Assembly (NCBI GenBank): GCA_900478215.1
Contig: LS483478.1
Location: forward strand, 4,216,001-4,280,000
Direction: 5' to 3'
Origin: Salmonella enterica subsp. houtenae serovar Houten
GTDB taxonomy: Bacteria > Pseudomonadota > Gammaproteobacteria > Enterobacterales > Enterobacteriaceae
Length of the DNA: 64,000 nt
Shown here: positions 8,263 through 16,026 of the stretch, piece by piece
Layout: every line of letters begins with the position of its first letter
How positions within the stretch are numbered: the first letter of the stretch is position 1
Notes under the pieces: generated by a model
Database searches by the model: none
Told to the model about the DNA's origin: nothing
The model's input: the letters and a program-made list of their open reading frames with translations, nothing else
Made by a program: the position numbers and the translations under genes

Positions 8263-8345
8263 GTTTTTAGGGTGTTGATATGTAACCAAAACGCCCTGCA
8301 AAACTACGCAGAGCGTGGTGAAATTGACTAATTTTTGGTGAACTT

Positions 8346-9365
8346 TTAACGCTTATCCGCGACCAGTTTCAGCGCCTGTTCCAGCACACGAACGTCTGCG
8401 CCCGCTTTATGGGCGTTTTCGCTCAGGTAGCGACGCCACTGTCGCGCCCCTGGAACCCCCTGGAACAACCCTAGCATGTGGCGTGTGATATGCCCCAGAT
8501 ACGCCCCCTGGCTCAATTCACGCTCAATATAGGGATACATAGCGCGAACCACCGCAACCGGATTGGCGTCAGTGGTAGCAGCGCCAAAAATCTCCCGATC
8601 CACCGCGGCCAGTATACCCGGATTCTGATAAGCTTCGCGGCCAACCATGACGCCATCCATATAGCGCAGGTGCTCCTTCGCCTCTTCCAGCGATTTGATG
8701 CCGCCGTTAATGGACATGGTCAGGTGCGGAAAATCCCGCTTTAGCTGATATACGCGCGGGTAATCCAGCGGCGGGATCTCACGATTTTCTTTCGGGCTTA
8801 AGCCAGAAAGCCAGGCTTTGCGCGCATGGATAATAAACATCTCGCATTCGCCCTGACCGGAAACCGTATCGATGAAATCACACAGAAACGCATAACTGTC
8901 CTGATCGTCAATACCAATGCGGGTTTTCACCGTCACCGGAATCGAGACGACATCACGCATGGCTTTAACACAATCCGCGACCAGTTGCGCATTGCCCATC
9001 AAACAGGCGCCAAACATACCATTTTGCACGCGATCGGAGGGACATCCCACGTTGAGGTTAATTTCATCGTAGCCACGCGCTTCCGCCAGCTTTGCACAAT
9101 GCGCAAGCTGAGCCGGATCGCTTCCGCCAAGCTGTAGGGCGACTGGATGCTCTTCTTCGCTGTAAGCCAGATAGTCGCCTTTACCATGAATAATTGCGCC
9201 CGTGGTCACCATCTCGGTGTAGAGCAGCGTCTGACGAGACAACAACCGCAGGAAATAGCGGCAATGTCTGTCCGTCCAGTCGAGCATCGGCGCCACACTA
9301 AACCTGCCACTCCAGTGATTGTCAGTATTTTCAGATAGTACGCTGGTTTGGCTGGTTTTTAGCAT
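8346..9365 (-). CDS. dusA: DusA, tRNA-dihydrouridine(20/20a) synthase
   Basis: A 339-residue FMN-dependent enzyme that reduces U20/U20a of tRNA to dihydrouridine. The N-terminal TIM-barrel signature APMLDWTDRHCR (about residues 25-36) and catalytic motif NVGCPSDRVQNG with Cys108 are intact; GGI and MVGREAYQNP bind FMN. The C-terminal helical domain is complete. The 5' end of dusA is a known attachment site for some genomic islands; here the gene is uninterrupted. A structured leader lies just upstream at 9407-9465. Confidence 0.96.
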   Translation of the reverse strand: MLKTSQTSVLSENTDNHWSGRFSVAPMLDWTDRHCRYFLRLLSRQTLLYTEMVTTGAIIHGKGDYLAYSEEEHPVALQLGGSDPAQLAHCAKLAEARGYDEINLNVGCPSDRVQNGMFGACLMGNAQLVADCVKAMRDVVSIPVTVKTRIGIDDQDSYAFLCDFIDTVSGQGECEMFIIHARKAWLSGLSPKENREIPPLDYPRVYQLKRDFPHLTMSINGGIKSLEEAKEHLRYMDGVMVGREAYQNPGILAAVDREIFGAATTDANPVAVVRAMYPYIERELSQGAYLGHITRHMLGLFQGVPGARQWRRYLSENAHKAGADVRVLEQALKLVADKR

Positions 9366-9406
9366 TTCAAGATTACCGGGTATTTTTTGACATTTGAGTA
9401 TCTTTT

Positions 9407-9465
9407 TCTCTCGTCGGGTTCCTACTCAGCTCCCCATACACACGGGAACCTGAAATGACGAGAGA
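9407..9465 (-). promoter_or_regulatory. Stem-loop in the dusA 5' leader
   Basis: A 9-bp outer stem (TCTCTCGTC at 9407-9415 with its complement at 9457-9465) encloses a second stem (GGTTCC at 9417 with GGAACC at 9445). The two helices are nearly stacked, around a loop of about 22 bases. The likely promoter lies upstream, so the structure would be in the dusA mRNA leader. No known family is recognised. Confidence 0.5.
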
Positions 9466-9620
9466 CAGGAATAGCATACTATAACATAGAGAAACGATTG
9501 AAATCCGATGACGAGCCATGTTACCCCAGCGCAGTGTTGCTCAAGGATAAAAGCGTCATCATAACTGCTCGCGATTTACCGCAAAAGTATGCTGTTCAGC
9601 CCGGAGAATAACCGGTGCTT

Positions 9621-9724
9621 AGGGGAAGGAAACATCGTCACAAATATCCTTTTGGATTAACTCACTGGAACCTACGGTTTTCCCGTTCCGCGTCGAAATA
9701 TCTCGAAGCGGCGGCACCTCCCCT
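9621..9724. other. Candidate structured element with closing helix and three hairpins
   Basis: A closing helix (AGGGGAAGG at 9621-9629 with CCTCCCCT at 9717-9724, one bulged A) encloses three small hairpins. These are ATCC-TTTT-GGAT at 9646-9657, GGAAC/GTTCC at 9667-9689, and CCGC-TCGA/TCGA-GCGG at 9688-9711 with one mismatch. Hairpins two and three share two bases, so they could not both form fully. The strand is not determined. This could be an RNA or a chance arrangement. Confidence 0.35.
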
Positions 9725-9768
9725 CTAACCCGCTCATTGGTTTCACGAAGATTCCAGTAATATTTTGT

Positions 9769-10839
9769 TTAGAACTCAATGATTACCTTCATGGCTTTTT
9801 CATTAGCTGCATGTTTAAAAACATCATAGGCTTTCTCAATATTGTTAAATTTAAAATGATGCGTTACCAGTTTTTCTATCTGGAGCCGTCCTGAACAACA
9901 ACTATTCATAAGCAGACTTGTCGTATTGGTATTGACTAAACCTGTTGTAATCGTCAGGTTTTTAATCCACAGTTTTTCTATAGAAAATTTAACCGGTTTT
10001 CCATGAACACCAACATTAGCTAAATTGCCGCCTTCCTTAATAATACTCTGGCAAATATTCCAGGTTGGCTCAATACCTACAGCTTCAATAGCGCAGTCAA
10101 CGCCACGCTGTTGGGTTAATGCCATAACTTTATTAATAGCATCCTCCTTCGCTGAATTTATCGTATAATGCGCCCCCATTCCTTTAGCCATTGTTAACCG
10201 GTTATCATCTATATCTATCATTATTATATTAGAAGGAGAGTAAAGTTGTGAGGTTAACAGACAACTCATACCTACAGGTCCAGCCCCAACTATAGCTACC
10301 GTATCGCCCGGCTTTATCTCTCCATTTAAAACACCGATTTCATGCCCTGTTGGTAAGGCATCAGATAACAAAACGCCAGTATCTTCATTAAGATTTTCGG
10401 GCAATAAATATAATGAGTTATCTGCATAAGGGACACGGACATACTCCGCCTGCGTTCCATCAATCATATAACCCATGATCCACCCCCCTTCATTTTGACA
10501 GTGGGAATAAAGTTGTTTCTGGCAATTTTCACAAGAGCCACACCGACTGATACAGGAAATAATGACTTTATCTCCTTTTTTAAACCTGGTTACAGATGAT
10601 CCGACCTCTTCTATAACACCCACCCCCTCATGCCCCAGAATTCGACCTTTAAATGTGCCGAACTTGCTCAGTGCAGTTTCTTGAATCTCAGGGTTTTTTC
10701 CTTTAAGTATTCCCAGATCCGTCCCACAGATTGTGGTCTTAATCATCCGGATAATGACATCGCCAGAATTAAGGAGCTGCGGCTTTTGACGCTCTTCAAA
10801 ACGAATATCATGTTCGCCATAATAGACCATTGCTTTCAT
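9769..10839 (-). CDS. Zinc-dependent alcohol dehydrogenase family protein (accessory)
   Basis: A 356-residue medium-chain dehydrogenase. Catalytic zinc ligands are Cys38 (TICGTD) and His70-Glu71 (GHEGVG). The structural zinc site is Cys100, Cys103, Cys106 and Cys114. The NAD-binding motif VGAGPVG lies near residue 184. Substrate cannot be told; relatives act on secondary alcohols, polyols or threonine. Codon use is visibly AT-rich (many AAA, ATT and TTA) compared with neighbouring housekeeping genes, which suggests horizontal acquisition. It stands alone, flanked by non-coding stretches of over 400 bases on both sides. Not present between dusA and zur in E. coli K-12. Confidence 0.9.
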   Translation of the reverse strand: MKAMVYYGEHDIRFEERQKPQLLNSGDVIIRMIKTTICGTDLGILKGKNPEIQETALSKFGTFKGRILGHEGVGVIEEVGSSVTRFKKGDKVIISCISRCGSCENCQKQLYSHCQNEGGWIMGYMIDGTQAEYVRVPYADNSLYLLPENLNEDTGVLLSDALPTGHEIGVLNGEIKPGDTVAIVGAGPVGMSCLLTSQLYSPSNIIMIDIDDNRLTMAKGMGAHYTINSAKEDAINKVMALTQQRGVDCAIEAVGIEPTWNICQSIIKEGGNLANVGVHGKPVKFSIEKLWIKNLTITTGLVNTNTTSLLMNSCCSGRLQIEKLVTHHFKFNNIEKAYDVFKHAANEKAMKVIIEF

Positions 10840-11266
10840 AGAGATACTCCTTTTGGTTGTTGTAAAATTGTACTGTAATGGTTAATTTATAAGACTTTTG
10901 TGGAAGCTACCTAACTTTGAAAAAAATCTGCCTAAAATTATTCTATTTTTATAATCCGTTGATACTGCGGAGCGTGTGGTAAGCGGGAATTTTTATACGA
11001 CCAGAAGATTACTCAAGCAATGATAATGTATAACTCATTAAATTATAAATAATTTACTTCACCAAATAGCGCAACCCGAATGACAAGAAGATAATATTAA
11101 TTATTCACCTGCTCATACTATGCAAGGTGTCTTTCTTATTTTATAAGATAAAGTTGTGCTGCATATTTGTCATGCTGAAGAAAATAGTCCTTAATAGATA
11201 CAGTAGCCGCATGGCGAATAAAAAACCTCCGGTTAAAAAAGGGGCGTCACTATAGCATAACGCTAA
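10840..11266. other. AT-rich non-coding stretch upstream of the alcohol dehydrogenase
   Basis: About 430 AT-rich bases that should contain the promoter of the dehydrogenase; a TACAAT hexamer is seen on the minus strand near 10865 but no good -35. The only open frame here (about 64 codons, minus strand, 11141-11335) overlaps the terminator and barrel gene end and has no supporting features. Nothing else is recognised. Confidence 0.5.
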
Positions 11267-11289
11267 ACCGGAGGCGTAGCGCCTCCGGT
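11267..11289 (-). terminator. Hairpin downstream of the TraF-like gene
   Basis: A perfect inverted repeat ACCGGAGGC/GCCTCCGGT with a 5-base middle starts 10 bases after the stop codon. The sequence AACCGGAGGTT followed by TTTT recurs about 50 bases further on the minus strand (near 11225-11235), giving a second small hairpin with a U tract. The pair probably ends transcription. Confidence 0.65.
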
Positions 11290-11298
11290 GAAAACGCC

Positions 11299-12609
11299 TC
11301 AGAATGTCATCGTAAGCTGCGCGCCTGCACCCCACGTTTCATCTTCGCCGTACAGTCCCATTAAATCGAGATGCACACGGTTAAAGGGCGCAAAGCCAAG
11401 ACCGCCGGTAACCACATTGCTATCGTTATTTTTCACATCCGCACGATACCCTGCGCGCACCGCCAGCCATGATAACGGTCGAACTTCAGCGCCAACACCA
11501 ACGTACTGTGAATTGTCTTCGCTCTTAAAGCCTTTTGTTTCCGTCAGATCGCCATCGGCGCTTACGGTCAGCAAATCGTTATGCCATGCGACGCCCGCGG
11601 TAACCAGGGGGCGGATTTGGTATGTATCTTTGTAGTTGGTGGGTTCTCCCGTCATACCATTAGTGATGTAAATATCTTTCGTATCGATATCGCGAGATAC
11701 CAGATTTTGCCCGCTCAGACCCAGCGTCCAGTTTTCACCGATATCGGCAGCAAGCCCCGCATCAACGTTAAAACCCGTATCGTCATTGCGATAACGGCTG
11801 CTATTCCAGTCGCTACTGTCGTAGTTATAAATTGACGTGGTATAGTTATAAAGCCAGGTTTTTTGCAGTTTTGGCGTAACGCCTATGGAAACAGGCACCT
11901 CGCCCACCACAAACTGCTTCGCCAGCGCAATACCGTAGTCAGACACAATCGCTACCCGCCCCGATGCGGTAGAGTTTAAATGCTTTGTAATTTCGTCAGA
12001 CCCCAACAAGGCAGCGCGCCCTGCTTCACGAAGCGCGATACTTTCATCATGCTGAATATTGCGCAAATACTGAATATCGTTCTGATCAATGGACGAACTC
12101 ACGCGCCCATGCGCATAACCTTTGGCGATAAACGCCACGGAAAGCGTTTGTCCAGGAATACTTACCGCCAACCCGGCGCCGGCATTGGCGCGGGCGGTTT
12201 TTCCGTTAAGATATTCCAGCTCATCGGCCAGGTCGCGCGCGGCGCCCTGAAATTGATTCAGCACGCCTCGCGGATTGAGCAGAATTTGTCCCAGCGTAAG
12301 GTTATCGACGACCTCATCGTAGTAATCCACTTTATCGCTGATATCATCAATTTCATCCTGGAGATTATCTTTATCCGTAATCTGGACGCCGACCGCAGGA
12401 AGGACAACCGTGATATTGTCTTCCGGTTTGGCTTTTGCCAGTAACGCCGGGTTTAACAGTACTCCGCTGCCATAATGCGCGGACGCTACGCCCGTCCCGC
12501 CCATCGCGTCATTACGCGCTTCCGTCCAGGTATTGGCGGCGCTCGCCTGCTTTGCCATAAAAAGCGAGACCGCGATAGCAATCAGTGAAAGTTTGACGTT
12601 TTTGTTCAC
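11299..12609 (-). CDS. TraF-family outer-membrane beta-barrel protein (F-plasmid TraF-like, TraF_2 type)
   Basis: A 436-residue exported protein. The signal peptide is residues 1-24 (hydrophobic core, ASA cleavage). It is followed by NTWTEARNDAMGGTGVASAHYGSGVLLNPALLA, typical of the family annotated as conjugal transfer protein TraF. The rest alternates in the manner of beta strands, with a terminal aromatic residue (LTMTF) expected of an outer-membrane barrel; residues 75-140 look helical. Despite the family name there are no other conjugation genes nearby, so a transfer role is unlikely. Related barrels include FadL/OmpP1-like proteins; ligand unknown. It diverges from zur, and a Zur-like half-site lies in the shared gap. 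Confidence 0.8.
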   Translation of the reverse strand: MNKNVKLSLIAIAVSLFMAKQASAANTWTEARNDAMGGTGVASAHYGSGVLLNPALLAKAKPEDNITVVLPAVGVQITDKDNLQDEIDDISDKVDYYDEVVDNLTLGQILLNPRGVLNQFQGAARDLADELEYLNGKTARANAGAGLAVSIPGQTLSVAFIAKGYAHGRVSSSIDQNDIQYLRNIQHDESIALREAGRAALLGSDEITKHLNSTASGRVAIVSDYGIALAKQFVVGEVPVSIGVTPKLQKTWLYNYTTSIYNYDSSDWNSSRYRNDDTGFNVDAGLAADIGENWTLGLSGQNLVSRDIDTKDIYITNGMTGEPTNYKDTYQIRPLVTAGVAWHNDLLTVSADGDLTETKGFKSEDNSQYVGVGAEVRPLSWLAVRAGYRADVKNNDSNVVTGGLGFAPFNRVHLDLMGLYGEDETWGAGAQLTMTF

Positions 12610-12703
12610 AGTTAGCCCATCTTATTATCAGGTGAAGTAATCCCTCCGCCACACCTTGCCGGGCAGAGGCGAACTATTGCTGTGAAATAGTGATGTTAAA
12701 GCC

Positions 12704-12722
12704 TGTTGTTATAATATCGACC
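12704..12722. promoter_or_regulatory. Possible Zur-like site between the TraF-like gene and zur
   Basis: TGTTGTTATAATATCGACC contains GTTATAATATC, which matches the left and central part of the znu-type Zur palindrome (TGTTATAATATNACA). The right arm is degenerate. The same TATAAT could instead be an ordinary -10 element, so this is tentative. Confidence 0.3.
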
Positions 12723-12855
12723 CTCATTATGTATAGATGAGAATACTGGCCCGGAAAAGCGTAGCAGGCGATATATTGTCGCGGGGTAATTTCAGAGTTT
12801 TAAGTAGCTCGTGGTAAAGTAGCAGATTAGACTTTCATGCCATTCGAGGTGCTAC

Positions 12856-13371
12856 ATGAAAAAGACCACAACGCAGGAGTTACTGGCGCAAGCTGAAAAA
12901 CTCTGCGCGCAGCGCAACGTACGGCTGACGCCTCAGCGCCTCGAAGTACTGCGCCTGATGAGCCTGCAACAGGGCGCGATCAGCGCATACGATTTGCTCG
13001 ATTTGCTGCGCGAAACGGAACCACAGGCCAAACCGCCCACCATCTACCGCGCGCTGGATTTTTTGCTCGAACAGGGTTTTGTCCATAAAGTGGAATCCAC
13101 CAATAGTTACGTGGTTTGCCACCTGTTCGACCAGCCAACGCACAGCTCGGCCATGTTTATCTGCGATCGTTGCGGCGTGGTGAAGGAAGAGTGTGCCGAG
13201 GGCGTGGAAGACATCATGCATACGCTGGCAGCTAAAATGGGATTTGCGCTACGACATAACGTTATTGAGGCGCATGGTCTGTGCCCTGCGTGCGTAGAAG
13301 TGGAAGCGTGTCGCCATCCGGGCGACTGCGGTCACGATCACTCGGTGCTAGTGAAGAAAAAACCGCGCTAG
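12856..13371 (+). CDS. zur: Zur, zinc uptake transcriptional repressor
   Basis: A 171-residue Fur-family regulator that represses zinc import genes when zinc-loaded. The winged helix covers about residues 1-85, with RLTPQR near residue 23 and PTIYRALDFL at 61-70. The structural zinc site uses Cys103-x2-Cys106 and Cys143-x2-Cys146; regulatory ligands include His77, Cys88 and His96. The His/Cys-rich tail (CRHPGDCGHDH) is typical of Zur. The start has a GAGGTG site. It is followed by a GC-rich hairpin at 13386-13411 before the convergent yjbJ. Confidence 0.96.
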   Translation: MKKTTTQELLAQAEKLCAQRNVRLTPQRLEVLRLMSLQQGAISAYDLLDLLRETEPQAKPPTIYRALDFLLEQGFVHKVESTNSYVVCHLFDQPTHSSAMFICDRCGVVKEECAEGVEDIMHTLAAKMGFALRHNVIEAHGLCPACVEVEACRHPGDCGHDHSVLVKKKPR

Positions 13372-13469
13372 CCTGAACGGAAAACGGGCGGCAGTAGAGA
13401 GGGCGCCGCCCGCATTCATAAGCAAACAGTGGGAAGCACATCCATGTACTCCTGGTAGGGGAAAACGAA

Positions 13470-13679
13470 TTACCAGCGATAGTTGTTACGGGTTTCCCAG
13501 TCAACAACCTCTTTTTCCGCCTGATCTTTCTGGTAACCATAACGCTCCTGGATTTTGCCTACCAGTTGGTCACGTTTACCTTCGATAACGGTCATATCGT
13601 CATCGGTCAGTTTGCCCCATTGTTCTTTCATTTTACCTTTAAACTGTTTCCAGTTACCGCCGGCTTCGTCTTTATTCAT
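13470..13679 (-). CDS. yjbJ: YjbJ, CsbD-like stress protein
   Basis: A 69-residue hydrophilic protein of the CsbD family, abundant in stationary phase and osmotic stress in E. coli; its molecular role is unknown. The start at 13679 (MNKDEAGGNW) matches E. coli; the frame is open far upstream into dinF but without a reason to use it. The signature WKQFKGKMKEQWGKLTDDD and the C-terminal KEVVDWETRNNYRW are present. It lies downstream of dinF on the same strand. Confidence 0.93.
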   Translation of the reverse strand: MNKDEAGGNWKQFKGKMKEQWGKLTDDDMTVIEGKRDQLVGKIQERYGYQKDQAEKEVVDWETRNNYRW

Positions 13680-13810
13680 CATCTTGTCCTCATCATTCGG
13701 TTGGGAATAGCAGGTGTTATTCGCCCAAATGCACTGCAATTTCTGCTGGACGTGATAGTAATTGTAGGCAGGAATTCGGCCTTCGGTTTTATATTCAGAA
13801 TTTTTAACCG

Positions 13811-15136
13811 TCACGATCTGGCAAACCATGTCCCCTCGCGCCAATGACGACGCCAGATAAGGGCCAACGACAGACCACGAAGCGCCAGAAACACGGTTAA
13901 TGCCAGCCATAAACCATGGTTTCCTAATACCGGCAGGGTGAAGAGCGTCAGCGCAAATCCTCCCGCAGCAACCGCCATGCTATTGCGCATTTCGGCGGCG
14001 CGCGTCGCGCCAATAAACATACCGTCGAGCAGATAGCACCATACGCCCACCAGCGGTAATACCACCTGCCAGATAAGATACCGATCCGCCAGTAGCTGTA
14101 TATGCGGCAATGAGGTCAATAACGCGACAATATGTTCGCCTGCCAGGGCATAGACTGTGGAAAACAACAAGGCCACAATTCCTGACTGACGACACGCCGC
14201 TCGCCAGACGTCCAGTAGCTTGCTACCGTCACGCGCGCCGTAAGCCTGACCGGAGTGCGCCTCCACCGCATAAGCAAAGCCGTCCAACGCATAGGCCGTA
14301 AAGGTGAGTAAGGTCATCAGTACTGCATTTACCGCGATAATATCGCTGCCCAGCCGCGCGCCTGACACCGTGATTGCGCCAAAACAAAGCTGAAGGAGCA
14401 ATGAGCGCAGCATAATATCGCGATTGAGCGCCAAAAGACGGCGCACGTTGCCGCGCCAGGCCTGTTTTAGCATATCCAGCGACACGCCGCGGAGATGGAG
14501 AACTTTACGTACCATCATGAAGCCGATCAGTAGCGTGGCATATTCTGCGATGACTGTCGCCAGGGCGGCGCCCTGCACATTCATATGAAGTCCCATCACC
14601 AGCCACAGGTCGAGCGCGATATTGAGGATATTGCCCACGACCAACAAGATAACGGGCGCCCGCGCATACTGGACGCCTAACAGCCAACCGAGCAACACCA
14701 GATTCGCCAGTGACGCGGGAGCGCTTAGCCAACGAATTTCAAGGAAACGTCTCGCCTGCACCAGGACCGCGTCGTTCCCGCCGACAATATGTAAAGCCAG
14801 CTCAATAAGCGGCGTGCGAAATAGCACAATCATCACGCCAGCGCCCAGCGCCAGCAACAACGGTTGAATGAGCGCCCGGGCTAACGCCTGCGGATCTTTG
14901 GCGCCAAATGCCTGCGCCGTTAGCCCGGTGGTGCTCATACGTAAAAATAGTAGCAGCATGAAAAGAAAGCTGGTGGCAGTCGCGCCCACCGCCACGCCGC
15001 CCAGGTAAACCGGGCTGTCCAGATGACCAATCACCGCCGTATCGACCAACCCCAGTAAGGGGACGGTGATGTTAGAAAAAATCATCGGCAGCGCGAGACG
15101 CCAGAGAACTTTATCAGAGGAGGTAAAAAGCGGCAT
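13811..15136 (-). CDS. dinF: DinF, MATE-family efflux protein
   Basis: A 441-residue inner-membrane protein with about 12 hydrophobic helices and the MATE repeat pattern (PLLGLVDTAVIGHL in the first half, DGFAYAVEAHSGQAYGARDG in the second). Members export organic cations or oxidised compounds by H+ or Na+ antiport; E. coli DinF is DNA-damage inducible and linked to oxidative and bile-salt stress. It is downstream of lexA on the same strand and is read from the LexA-controlled promoter, with a BIME in the 173-base gap. Confidence 0.95.
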   Translation of the reverse strand: MPLFTSSDKVLWRLALPMIFSNITVPLLGLVDTAVIGHLDSPVYLGGVAVGATATSFLFMLLLFLRMSTTGLTAQAFGAKDPQALARALIQPLLLALGAGVMIVLFRTPLIELALHIVGGNDAVLVQARRFLEIRWLSAPASLANLVLLGWLLGVQYARAPVILLVVGNILNIALDLWLVMGLHMNVQGAALATVIAEYATLLIGFMMVRKVLHLRGVSLDMLKQAWRGNVRRLLALNRDIMLRSLLLQLCFGAITVSGARLGSDIIAVNAVLMTLLTFTAYALDGFAYAVEAHSGQAYGARDGSKLLDVWRAACRQSGIVALLFSTVYALAGEHIVALLTSLPHIQLLADRYLIWQVVLPLVGVWCYLLDGMFIGATRAAEMRNSMAVAAGGFALTLFTLPVLGNHGLWLALTVFLALRGLSLALIWRRHWREGTWFARS

Positions 15137-15176
15137 GGAGAAAAGCCTGACAAGGAGTTAAACGAAACGAGCACAT

Positions 15177-15290
15177 TGCCGGATGGCGGTGTAACACCAT
15201 ACCGGCCTACAAATTAATCATCTCAGGAACTGCATTCCCGTAGGCCTGACGCAGCGCCATCAGGCTACAAGACGGCCGGATGGCGGCTTA
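15177..15290. repeat. BIME cluster between dinF and lexA
   Basis: REP units are visible at 15177-15210 (GCCGGATGGCGG ... ACCGGCCTAC), about 15239-15267 (GTAGGCCTGACGCAGCGCCATCAGGC, opposite orientation) and a partial third starting at 15274 (GGCCGGATGGCGGCTTAC). Placed inside the lexA-dinF operon, it may lower dinF expression relative to lexA. Confidence 0.85.
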
Positions 15291-15309
15291 CAAGGAGATT
15301 AAGAAGAGA

Positions 15310-15918
15310 TTACAACCATTCCCCGTTGCGAATGACGCCTACCGCCAGTCCTTCAATCGTAAAGCTCTGTTCGCGCAGATCCACCACTATCGGCGTAAAC
15401 TCGCTGTTTTCCGGCAGCAGCTCCACTTTATTACCCTGCTTTTTCAGGCGTTTTACTGTCACTTCATCGTCAATGCGAGCGACAACCACCTGGCCATTAC
15501 GGACGTCCTGCGTTTTATGTACCGCCAGCAAATCCCCATCCATAATACCGATGTCTTTCATCGACATACCGCTCACGCGCAGCAAGAAATCGGCGCTGGG
15601 TTTGAACAATGAAGGATCGACCTGGTAATGGCCTTCAATATGCTGCTGCGCCAGAAGCGGTTCACCCGCCGCGACACGCCCGACAAGCGGTAATCCGTCC
15701 TCTTCTTCCTGTAACAGACGGATGCCTCGCGATGCGCCGGAAACGATTTCAAGCACCCCTTTGCGCGCCAGCGCTTTAAGGTGTTCTTCCGCCGCGTTTG
15801 GGGAACGGAACCCCAAACGCTGCGCGATTTCCGCACGCGTCGGTGGCATACCTGTCTGGCTGATGTGATCCCGAATGAGATCAAACACCTCTTGTTGCCT
15901 GGCCGTTAACGCTTTCAT
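15310..15918 (-). CDS. lexA: LexA, SOS repressor
   Basis: A 202-residue repressor-protease. The N-terminal winged helix (residues 1-69) recognises SOS boxes. The self-cleavage bond Ala84-Gly85 and the catalytic dyad Ser119 and Lys156 are all present, so RecA-stimulated autocleavage should work. Two LexA boxes lie just upstream at 15927 and 15948, giving autoregulation. dinF follows in the same operon. Confidence 0.98.
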   Translation of the reverse strand: MKALTARQQEVFDLIRDHISQTGMPPTRAEIAQRLGFRSPNAAEEHLKALARKGVLEIVSGASRGIRLLQEEEDGLPLVGRVAAGEPLLAQQHIEGHYQVDPSLFKPSADFLLRVSGMSMKDIGIMDGDLLAVHKTQDVRNGQVVVARIDDEVTVKRLKKQGNKVELLPENSEFTPIVVDLREQSFTIEGLAVGVIRNGEWL

Positions 15919-15926
15919 TCCGCCCC

Positions 15927-15942
15927 CTGGGTGTATATACAG
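15927..15942 (-). promoter_or_regulatory. LexA box, proximal
   Basis: On the minus strand CTGTATATACACCCAG matches the CTGT-N8-ACAG SOS box with a degenerate right arm (CCAG). It is 9 bases upstream of the lexA start. Confidence 0.85.
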
Positions 15943-15947
15943 TCATG

Positions 15948-15963
15948 CTGTGAGTATATACAG
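15948..15963 (-). promoter_or_regulatory. LexA box, distal
   Basis: CTGTATATACTCACAG on the minus strand is a perfect CTGT-N8-ACAG SOS box. Centre-to-centre spacing to the proximal box is 21 bases, as in E. coli lexA. Confidence 0.95.
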
Positions 15964-16026
15964 TTAAAGGTGATTTTGGAACCACAAACGGCGCAAAAAA
16001 CAAGAGATTTATAAAATTTGGAACCT

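Larger units (their letters stand above)
9366..9768. other. 403-base non-coding stretch between dusA and the alcohol dehydrogenase
   Basis: No open frame with a start signal was found here. The part next to dusA (9366-9500) holds its leader and probably its promoter (minus-strand TATAGT near 9480). The part next to the dehydrogenase holds a group of nested inverted repeats at 9621-9724. The rest shows no recognised feature. Confidence 0.6.

Noticed and set aside
11141..11335. 64-codon minus-strand open frame between the dehydrogenase and barrel genes
   Set aside because: It runs through the terminator hairpins and into the end of the barrel gene; no ribosome site and no recognisable protein feature.
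11299..12609. TraF name considered as evidence of an integrated conjugative element
   Set aside because: No other transfer, relaxase or integrase gene is present in the window.
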